DNA of 64,000 nt, from NCBI GenBank assembly GCA_002390675.1, contig DGPZ01000192.1, forward strand, positions 13,765 to 77,764, given 5' to 3'. The translations under genes and the position numbers were made by a program. Each line of letters starts with the position of its first letter. The first letter of the stretch is position 1. This stretch comes from Deltaproteobacteria bacterium UBA4427. Its GTDB lineage: Bacteria > Myxococcota_A > UBA9160 > UBA4427. Below the pieces are notes generated by a model. That model was not told the DNA's origin. It made no database searches and was given only the letters and a program-made list of their open reading frames with translations. Shown here one piece after another: positions 17,456 to 24,269 of the stretch.

Positions 17456-17812
17456 TTGGCCTTCGTCTCTGTTGCCCGCCTGCAAGACATTCCGGAATCG
17501 AGCGGCCTTCGGGTCAAGATCGACGAAATTGGAATTGGTCTCTATCGCATAGGCGACCAGATCCATGCGATGGAAGACGCTTGCCCCCACGCCGGATTCC
17601 CTCTTTCCCAAGGCGAATTCGAGAATTGTGTCATCGTCTGCAAAGCCCATGGATGGCCCTTCGACGTACGCACCGGATTCGCCCCCAACCACTCGGATGG
17701 CTTTCCAATTCCCTGCTTCGCCGTCGAACTTCGCGGCGATGATGTCCTCGTTAATATTGAGGAACGGGTCAACGACCCGCGAAGGAAGCGCGCTGCGTCC
17801 AGCGCCCTGTAG
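17456..17812 (+). CDS. Rieske-type [2Fe-2S] ferredoxin
   Basis: A 118-residue soluble Rieske protein: Cys43 and His45 in ACPHAGFPL, Cys62 and His65 in VCKAHGWPFD. Such ferredoxins feed ring-hydroxylating oxygenases or P450s, or act as NirD-like subunits. The start is a TTG at 17456 with GGGAG at 17444-17448 and a 7-base gap; there is no in-frame ATG before the fold begins. The last 44 bases overlap the convergent MATE gene, and the final residues (NDPRRKRAASSAL) are a basic tail. No oxygenase lies next to it; the P450 at 2.5-3.7 kb is a possible client. Confidence 0.85.
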   Translation: MAFVSVARLQDIPESSGLRVKIDEIGIGLYRIGDQIHAMEDACPHAGFPLSQGEFENCVIVCKAHGWPFDVRTGFAPNHSDGFPIPCFAVELRGDDVLVNIEERVNDPRRKRAASSAL

Positions 17813-19241
17813 ACAGCCAAACTAACATGGCCAAGGTGTTCGCGGTCGAATAGACGATATTCGCGATCCACATCCCCGACGCACCATATTCGGGTTGGCT
17901 CGACAGATAGATCGCGAGGGGCGCTCCCAATCCGAGCGCGAGTGCTAGCGAGATCAGCATGGGTGTGATCATGTCTCCCGCAGCCTGAAGAGCGCGAAAC
18001 GCCACGAAATAGATCCCCCAGAATCCGAGTATGAACGAAACGTACCGAAGGTATTCGCTCGCGTGAGCCGCAACAGCCGGGTCGCCTGTAAATACTGCAA
18101 CCGCGGCATCTCGGAAGAAGTAGAGCGCGACAGCTCCAGGACCCAGAATGCATACTTCTACGGCCGCTGAAACGTAAACTGATCGCCATGCGCGATCGAC
18201 ATTTCCGGCTCCTAGGTTCTGACCGACTAACGTGGCACACGCGTTCGCGATCGGGAAAGCGATCATAACGGCGATCATCTCAATCCGTAAGCCGATCGTA
18301 TAGGCCGCTTGAACGTGGCTCCCAATTCTTCCTGCAAGAAACATGAAGACCATGATCATCGCCGATCGCGCAATCATCTGAAGCGCGGGCTGCCACATTG
18401 TTTTCCCTATGCGCGCGAGCATTGCCCAGTCCGGACGTAAATGCTGGACGCGCAAATGGACGCGGCTGTGACCGCTAAACAAAACGAAGGTCGCCATCGC
18501 GAAAGAAAAGGCACCCCCGATCGCGGTCCCGTAGGCGATGCCTTCGACACCGAGTGCTGGAAATCCAAAATGGCCAAAGGCCAAAGCCCACTCGAAGAAG
18601 ATGGCGACGGGAACCTGTAACAGACCGATCATCATCGGCGTCGTCGCGTCCCCCGAACCAACCAGGATTCCGTTGGCAGCCTGCGCGAATATGTTGAACG
18701 CGAAGAAGAAGAACGTGATCCGTGCGTAGGCCTCGGCCATAGGGACGGCTTCTTCGCTCACGATCAGAGACACGAAGAAATTCGGAAAGAGGCCAACGCT
18801 CACGATGCCCAGCAGGGCGAGCAGGCTCGTGATCAGGAAGCTTTGGCCGGCTATGTGCTCGGCTTCCTCAAGTGCAGCGCGACCGATCGCGAAGGCGATC
18901 ATCATCTGAATCGCAACGGAAAGGCCAAACGCTGAGACCTGGAAGATCTGCCGAAGCGTCTGGTTCGTCGCACCGGCTGCAGCGACAGCTTCGCCACCAA
19001 TCTGCCCGAGAAAGCGCAGATCGAAGAGCTGAAACAGCGCCATCCCAGAAGAAGCCAACACCGCGGGGAGCGCAAGCACGAGGATCGAGATCAACAGGCG
19101 GCCATGCGTATGATCGCGATGTGTGAATTGCTGAGCGAGTGCTCGAAGGCCGCCGCTAGAACGCTCGGGCCTGGGGGCCCAGTCTCTAGGGTTTGAGTCG
19201 CTGGCGTCCTTACTACCGGATTTTTCTGGAACTTCGCTCAT
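17769..19241 (-). CDS. MATE family efflux transporter
   Basis: A 490-residue multidrug and toxin extrusion-type protein with a 45-residue hydrophilic leader and 12 membrane segments in two related halves. Landmarks are ALPAVLASSGMALFQLFDLRFLG at the first helix, GILVGSGDATTPM in the first half, and FRALQAAGDMITPM in the second, the duplicated GxGD(A/M)xTP signature. The substrate is unknown. Its ATG overlaps the desaturase stop by one base (TAATG), so the two genes are translationally coupled. Its 3' end overlaps the Rieske gene by 44 bases on the opposite strand. Confidence 0.9.
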   Translation of the reverse strand: MSEVPEKSGSKDASDSNPRDWAPRPERSSGGLRALAQQFTHRDHTHGRLLISILVLALPAVLASSGMALFQLFDLRFLGQIGGEAVAAAGATNQTLRQIFQVSAFGLSVAIQMMIAFAIGRAALEEAEHIAGQSFLITSLLALLGIVSVGLFPNFFVSLIVSEEAVPMAEAYARITFFFFAFNIFAQAANGILVGSGDATTPMMIGLLQVPVAIFFEWALAFGHFGFPALGVEGIAYGTAIGGAFSFAMATFVLFSGHSRVHLRVQHLRPDWAMLARIGKTMWQPALQMIARSAMIMVFMFLAGRIGSHVQAAYTIGLRIEMIAVMIAFPIANACATLVGQNLGAGNVDRAWRSVYVSAAVEVCILGPGAVALYFFRDAAVAVFTGDPAVAAHASEYLRYVSFILGFWGIYFVAFRALQAAGDMITPMLISLALALGLGAPLAIYLSSQPEYGASGMWIANIVYSTANTLAMLVWLSTGRWTQRASFAGR

Positions 19242-20143
19242 TACCCAAAGAAGGTAGCGATGATCATCTCATCCGGAATCTCGTGCTTGATGTCTTCATG
19301 GATCTTGGGCAATAACGACCAATGGACGCCCGGGCGCTTGTGATGCGCAGTGTGGTAACCGAGGTTGCAGGTCAAGAAGTTGTAGACGGGGCTCGTTCGG
19401 TTAGTCGAAGCGTCGTAGTGGCTCGTCGGCCAATAGCCTGCGTGATGCTCGTAAGTGGCCCATGACGTGTGCGTCAAAGCGATGAAGCCCGGGATCAAAA
19501 ACACGCAGAGTGCATTGAGCGGATTCAAGTAGAGGAGTCCAAGCAGGATGCCCCACACCGGAATTTTCATCAGAAGATAAGATCGCCAGAAACGCGGATA
19601 CTGCTGGCCAACCTTGTAGATATCGAGCTGATGATGGAGCACGAGGTCAATCGTGTACTCGACACGACCCATCTGAGACCCGTCCTTGCGCGTCCACTTG
19701 GACTCGTCTGGCTCCGCATGAGGGCGCTGGTTCAGATAGTTTCTGTGGTGCCCAAGGTTGTGATGAAGCACCCATCCGTACGGACTAATACCGGTCTGCA
19801 GCGACAACACCACTTCATAGATTCGGTTCAACACCGAATTGTGGAAGGTGTTGAAGTGCTGGTGATGGTGGTTGAGGGGCGCAATAAACATGCTCAGAAT
19901 CGAGAACGGAATGATGAGCGAAGCGGCGACCCAAGTAGGTGCGAGAGCGAAGGCGGCCAAATGGACGCCCAGCATCACGCAGGTGTAGGTGACGGGACGC
20001 CGGTCGGCCTTGTAGCGAAGGATCGTGCCCTTCAGCGACGAAGTATCCTTCTGAGAACCCCTGCTTGCTCCTGAAGCGTCGGAAGAATTAGGGGCATCGT
20101 CGTGGAGGCCCTCGCGGGCATCGATTTCGAGCGCGGCGTTCAT
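19241..20143 (-). CDS. Membrane fatty acid desaturase
   Basis: The 300-residue protein carries three histidine boxes of the membrane di-iron desaturases: HHHQH (92-96), HHNLGHH (127-133) and YHTAHHKRPGVHW near residue 270. Hydrophobic pairs around residues 55-90 and 190-225 fit the four-helix membrane topology. It introduces a double bond or hydroxyl into a lipid or related chain using a reduced electron carrier. The N-terminal 35 residues are polar and low in complexity. It is the first gene of a two-gene unit with the MATE exporter, joined by a TAATG overlap, which hints that a modified lipid-like product might be exported (inference). Confidence 0.88.
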   Translation of the reverse strand: MNAALEIDAREGLHDDAPNSSDASGASRGSQKDTSSLKGTILRYKADRRPVTYTCVMLGVHLAAFALAPTWVAASLIIPFSILSMFIAPLNHHHQHFNTFHNSVLNRIYEVVLSLQTGISPYGWVLHHNLGHHRNYLNQRPHAEPDESKWTRKDGSQMGRVEYTIDLVLHHQLDIYKVGQQYPRFWRSYLLMKIPVWGILLGLLYLNPLNALCVFLIPGFIALTHTSWATYEHHAGYWPTSHYDASTNRTSPVYNFLTCNLGYHTAHHKRPGVHWSLLPKIHEDIKHEIPDEMIIATFFG

Positions 20144-20341
20144 ATTGTTTCGGATCTCTCACGCGCTCAAGGGCCGGACGTGGCGCGTTTTTCGGGGGGT
20201 TGCTTGGGTACTGCGTCCGGACGTGGGCGCAGGTTTAGCCGAATCACCGTGCCTGGAAAACGTTCAGGCGTACCCCGATGGTAAAAGCGGTGTAAAACCT
20301 CGGGCCGACCGTCTAGGGCCGCTTCGTGCTAGACAGACCGT

Positions 20342-21151
20342 GTGGGTATCGACTCCAAGATCGTTGCGATCGTCAATATCACCGAAGATTCCTTCTCGGA
20401 CGGGGGACGGTTCCTCGCCCCCGAGGCCGCGATTACCCATGCCCGCGGCCTAGCGGACGACGGCGCCGCTTGGATCGAACTAGGACCCGCCTCGAGCAAC
20501 CCCGATGCGGGACTGGTCTCCGCAAAGGAACAAATCCGGCGCCTCACGCCTGTTGTCCTGGCCCTGCAAGAGGGCCCTCTTCCGCTCTCGGTAGATGCGA
20601 CGAATCCGGAAGTTCTCGCCTGGGCCATCGATGCAAATGTCGGGATGCTGAATGATATCCGGGGCTTCCCAGAACCTGCGACACAGGAGCGCGCCGCAGG
20701 CTGTGAGGCCAAGCTCGTCGTCGTCCATTCGCTCCTGGCCGAAGAGCGCGCGACGAGAGACGCGGCGACCCCCGAACAGGTCATGTCATCGATCGATCGT
20801 TTTTTCGACCAAAGGCTCGACGAGCTCGTAAGAGCCGGCGTCCGCGAAGATCGACTCATCGTCGATCCGGGAATGGGCTTTTTCCTCGGCAGCGACCCTC
20901 AATCTTCCGTCGAGGTCCTCCGCCGTATCCCGGCATTGCGTGAGCGGTTCGGATGCCCCGTTTTCATTTCCGTATCTCGCAAATCGTTTCTTCGCGCGAT
21001 CACGGGAAAGCCTGTTGAGTCGATCGGTTCAGCCACGCTGGCGGCAGAACTCTTCGCGGCGCAAGCGGGTGCGGACTACCTGCGAACCCACGATGTCAGT
21101 TCGCTACGAGACGGTCTTAAGATTTCCCGCAGCCTGAACGCAGAACGTTAG
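20342..21151 (+). CDS. folP: Dihydropteroate synthase-like protein with altered substrate loop
   Basis: The 269-residue TIM barrel follows DHPS: IVNITEDSFSDGG (Asn12), VDATNPEVL, MLNDIRG, VDPGMGFFLG, SVSRKSFL and LRTHDV all correspond to pterin- and pABA-binding elements. DHPS joins dihydropterin pyrophosphate to p-aminobenzoate in folate synthesis. Loop 2, normally ESTRPGA, is PASSNPDA here, so the Thr-Arg pair that contacts substrate is missing. The start is GTG at 20342; an in-frame TAG 12 bases upstream rules out a longer start, leaving the protein without the usual N-terminal hairpin. It stands alone, so it may be the only folP or a paralogue. Confidence 0.75.
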   Translation: MGIDSKIVAIVNITEDSFSDGGRFLAPEAAITHARGLADDGAAWIELGPASSNPDAGLVSAKEQIRRLTPVVLALQEGPLPLSVDATNPEVLAWAIDANVGMLNDIRGFPEPATQERAAGCEAKLVVVHSLLAEERATRDAATPEQVMSSIDRFFDQRLDELVRAGVREDRLIVDPGMGFFLGSDPQSSVEVLRRIPALRERFGCPVFISVSRKSFLRAITGKPVESIGSATLAAELFAAQAGADYLRTHDVSSLRDGLKISRSLNAER

Positions 21152-21454
21152 GCGCGAGGCGAAGATTCTAAATCGATTTCGATCCGGGACCATTCGCTCG
21201 CTGTGCACGGACAGTTTGGAGGGAAGCACGTGGCGATATGGACCAAGCGGCGAAGATGAAACCAACGAGTGTCATTAGATGCAGCCAACTTCCTGCTGGT
21301 CGCATGGCACACGCAATGATCTTTGTTGGATCGAGTCCGTCCATTTGATGTCTACCCGCCCTTCGTCATGCTTACGGCTGAACGCTTCGAAAGAATACTC
21401 AACTTCTCTCCCCAATCCCGTGAGATGATCGAATTGCGCCTCCGATGCATGTTT
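21152..21454. other. Intergenic region between convergent genes
   Basis: About 300 bases between the folP stop and the stop of the minus-strand hypothetical gene. I see no terminator hairpin, repeat or additional coding frame. Confidence 0.4.
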
Positions 21455-21829
21455 TCAGAGCCGCGGCCAATCGAAAACCTCTAGGACTCGCTCAGCAAGC
21501 GCACGGACGTCCTGCCACACCCCCGCCTCTCGACGCGCCTCCTCGGTCCATAGCGACGCATCTTTCGCGTCAACCATGGACGAAACATGCGTATCAACAG
21601 CCTGTAAAGCGACCAGTTGCTTTTCCGTCGGAAGTGTCTCAAAACCCTCGACGAAGGACGTATAGGCCTCGTCGAATTCGAAGACGAGGTTCTCGGCAAA
21701 GCCTGCCGTCGCTGGCCGCCGCGCCGATTCCTCTGCGCTCGGAGGCGCTTCTGCAAGACAAGCCACCGCCCGCCAAATTCGTGAGTCCTGACCGCTCGGG
21801 ACAACTTGCATCAGCTTTAGATCGCTCAT
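21455..21829 (-). CDS. Hypothetical protein coupled to DoxX
   Basis: A 124-residue soluble, acidic, mostly helical protein (LVFEFDEAYTSFVEGFETLP, then ALQAVDTHVSSMVDAKDA). No known domain is recognised. The ATG at 21829 overlaps the DoxX stop in a TAATG, so it is translated in step with DoxX. This tight coupling is the main clue: it may be an accessory subunit or partner of the membrane protein. A longer frame to 21862 exists but would abolish the neat overlap. Confidence 0.6.
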   Translation of the reverse strand: MSDLKLMQVVPSGQDSRIWRAVACLAEAPPSAEESARRPATAGFAENLVFEFDEAYTSFVEGFETLPTEKQLVALQAVDTHVSSMVDAKDASLWTEEARREAGVWQDVRALAERVLEVFDWPRL

Positions 21830-22215
21830 TAGGCGTCGCCGCGCCCCGCATCCACGCTCCATATACCCGCACCATGAGAAGCTATGAAAAGAAATAGGAA
21901 GCAGTAAATCATGGAGAGCTCACCACCATTTTGAATCGGCAGAAAGGCTTTAGTGCCATGCGCCATCCAGTAGGCCGCCGCCATGAGTCCGCTACACAAT
22001 AAAGCGACAGGACGGACAGCCAATCCGATGATGAGGAGAAGTCCGCCGATCAATTCGATTGGCCCTGCCACGTAGACAATCATGGCAGGCAGGCCTTCGG
22101 GCGCGCCCGGTGGAAAACCGATTAGCTTCTGCGTGCCATGCCACAAGAAATTGAAGCCTGCCACGATGCGCAGCACCGCGTAGAGTTGTCCGTTCCAGGT
22201 CTTCAGGAAATCCAT
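21829..22215 (-). CDS. DoxX family membrane protein
   Basis: A 128-residue protein with four hydrophobic segments. The family signature is RIVAGFNFLWHGTQKLIG followed by GPIELIGGLLLIIGLAVRPVALL. DoxX proteins are found in thiosulfate:quinone oxidoreductase and, more widely, in membrane redox or stress complexes; a specific role cannot be assigned. TAGGAGG precedes the ATG by about 11 bases. The gene is first in a two-gene unit with the hypothetical protein. Confidence 0.85.
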   Translation of the reverse strand: MDFLKTWNGQLYAVLRIVAGFNFLWHGTQKLIGFPPGAPEGLPAMIVYVAGPIELIGGLLLIIGLAVRPVALLCSGLMAAAYWMAHGTKAFLPIQNGGELSMIYCFLFLFIASHGAGIWSVDAGRGDA

Positions 22216-22403
22216 CTCGACGGGTCCTCCTAGGGGCGCCCGGACTTGGGCACTCGGAGCCTAAGCGTACCACGCGGGGGCGACGCCCTCTGCCACTTGC
22301 AGTAGAGCAAGACGAAATTCGACGGCGCATGTCGCATGACTCAGGTCGCCTTCGCTCGAATAATAATACGCAAGCCACACATCGCTCGGCCTATGCGGCG
22401 CTG

Positions 22404-23261
22404 TTATTTCAGCTCCGTGACCTCCTCGAGACCCTCAATCCCTAGGTAGGGATTCGATGGGTTTCGCCCGGCGGCGATATCCTGCTGACGGACCGCTAGC
22501 GCCTCCTTCGTCATGGCATGCGTGAAGATCCAAAACTTCTCTTCGCGCATCGCCTCGACTATATCCGCAGCAACCTCGCTGGTCGTGATTCCCATCGCAG
22601 TGATCGCCTCGCGAAGCGGAGCCATCGTCGCGGTCTGCGCAGGCGTAGATTCCGCGCCGTCGTCGCGATTGCGCTCTGAGTTAAAGATCTGCGTCTTCAC
22701 CAGATTGGGACAAAGGCAGTGCACATGGAGATCTGTTCCTTCGAGTTCTCGATATAGACTCTCAGACAAGCCAACGACCGCATGCTTAGTCGCCGTGTAC
22801 ATTCCAAGAACCGCGCTTGAAACATGCCCTGCCTCAGAAGCGGTATTAATGATGTGTCCCCCGCCCGCGTCTCTCATGACGGGACCAAAGCTCGTTATGC
22901 CGTACGCAACACCGAGCACATTCACATCGACGATCCAACGCCAGTCTTCCGGCGTGGTCTCCAGCATAGGACCCGCCGGTGCAACACCCGCGTTGTTAAA
23001 GAGGACGTGCACCGATTTATAATGCGCGAGGGTTTGATCCTTAAGCGCTTCCACCGAATCGGAATCCCGCACATCGCAAATAACGCCAAGCACATCTCCG
23101 CCAGCTTCAGACAGCCGTTTCACTTCGCGGTCCAGACTGCCCTGCTCGACATCCGCCATAACGACCTTCATACCCTCTTCGAGGAAGCGCTCGGTCACGC
23201 CGAGACCAATCCCACTCGCCGCGCCAGTTACGACAGCAACCTTGCCCTTAAAGTCCTTCAT
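22404..23261 (-). CDS. Short-chain dehydrogenase/reductase (SDR)
   Basis: A 285-residue classical SDR: VAVVTGAASGIGLGV at the N-terminus, NNAGVAP at about 90, and the catalytic Ser and Tyr-x3-Lys in NTASEAGH and MYTATKHA. VMADVEQG after beta2 favours NAD. The long C-terminal arm (FWIFTHAMTKEALAVRQQDI) is common in SDRs acting on bulky hydrophobic alcohols. The ATG at 23261 has AAGGAG five bases upstream; the frame is open to 23405 but the extension is Arg-rich and unlikely. It is divergent from another SDR gene. Confidence 0.9.
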   Translation of the reverse strand: MKDFKGKVAVVTGAASGIGLGVTERFLEEGMKVVMADVEQGSLDREVKRLSEAGGDVLGVICDVRDSDSVEALKDQTLAHYKSVHVLFNNAGVAPAGPMLETTPEDWRWIVDVNVLGVAYGITSFGPVMRDAGGGHIINTASEAGHVSSAVLGMYTATKHAVVGLSESLYRELEGTDLHVHCLCPNLVKTQIFNSERNRDDGAESTPAQTATMAPLREAITAMGITTSEVAADIVEAMREEKFWIFTHAMTKEALAVRQQDIAAGRNPSNPYLGIEGLEEVTELK

Positions 23262-23448
23262 CTCTGCTCCTTGCCGACGGGCTCGGCCCGCTCGCTCTAG
23301 GCGTTCCTCGCGAATCGCCTTTGTCTCGATACTAGCTGGCGGCCGCCGCTCCGCGCGGCCAAGCCTGGTGAAACTATGCAGTGACCAGCCGTTTCCGGAC
23401 TGCATTCTCGGGGAGGGCGGAGCAGATTAGGCGGGCTAGACTTTAGAG

Positions 23449-24237
23449 ATGCCTATTCTTGATCGCTTCCGAATTGATGACAAAGTTGCCCTCGTAACCG
23501 GCGCCGGCCGCGGAATCGGGCGCGCTACTGCGCTCGCACTCGCCGAAAACGGGGCTGACATTGCACTCGCCGCACGCAGCGTTGACCAGCTTGAGCTCGT
23601 TGCCGAAGAGATTCGCAAACTCGGTCGCCGTGCCCTCGTCGTTCAATGCAACGCCGCCAGGACCGAAAACCTAGAAATCTTTGTCGCAAAAGCCATGTCC
23701 GAATTTGGGCGCATCGACATCGTGATTAACAACGTCGGCGGATCCATGCCGAAAGATTTTCTAGATACCTCGGAACAGGATTTCGCGGGCGCGTTCCACT
23801 TCAACGTGACGACAGCATTCGCGCTTTCGAAGGCCGCCGTCCCGCACATGCAGGAAAACGGCGGCGCGATCGTGAACATTTCGTCATCAATCGGCCAAAT
23901 GACGGGCAAGGGCTTCACGGCCTACGGCACAGCAAAGGGCGCGATGACCCATTTTACAAAACTGCTTGCTGAAGACCTAGCGCCTAAAATTCGGGTGAAT
24001 GCGATCGCCGTCGGCTCAACCGCGACCTCCGCGCTTGAAACGGTACTCACGAACGACACTGTGCATAACGCCATGGTGGAGGCGACGCCGCTCAAGCGCC
24101 TCGGAGAACCCGAGGACATAGCCCTCGGCGCTCTCTATCTGTCATCTCCGGCGAGCGCCTTCGTGACAGGATCGATCATGGATATCCACGGCGGAATCAC
24201 CAGCGCGAACCTCGACCTCGACCTGGCCGGCATTTAG
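23449..24237 (+). CDS. Short-chain dehydrogenase/reductase (SDR, FabG-like)
   Basis: The 262-residue enzyme shows VALVTGAGRGIGRATALALA, NNVGGSMPKDF, SSSIGQ and AYGTAKGA, the complete SDR set, with AARSVDQ after beta2 (compatible with NADP). It resembles glucose 1-dehydrogenase and FabG-like reductases. It is transcribed away from the other SDR gene and converges on the tandem CoA-transferase gene with about 30 bases between stops. The context of CoA-ester enzymes suggests a 3-hydroxyacyl or cyclic alcohol substrate. Confidence 0.9.
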   Translation: MPILDRFRIDDKVALVTGAGRGIGRATALALAENGADIALAARSVDQLELVAEEIRKLGRRALVVQCNAARTENLEIFVAKAMSEFGRIDIVINNVGGSMPKDFLDTSEQDFAGAFHFNVTTAFALSKAAVPHMQENGGAIVNISSSIGQMTGKGFTAYGTAKGAMTHFTKLLAEDLAPKIRVNAIAVGSTATSALETVLTNDTVHNAMVEATPLKRLGEPEDIALGALYLSSPASAFVTGSIMDIHGGITSANLDLDLAGI

Positions 24238-24269
24238 CCAGCACGCGACGCCCTGATTAGCCCGTGGCG

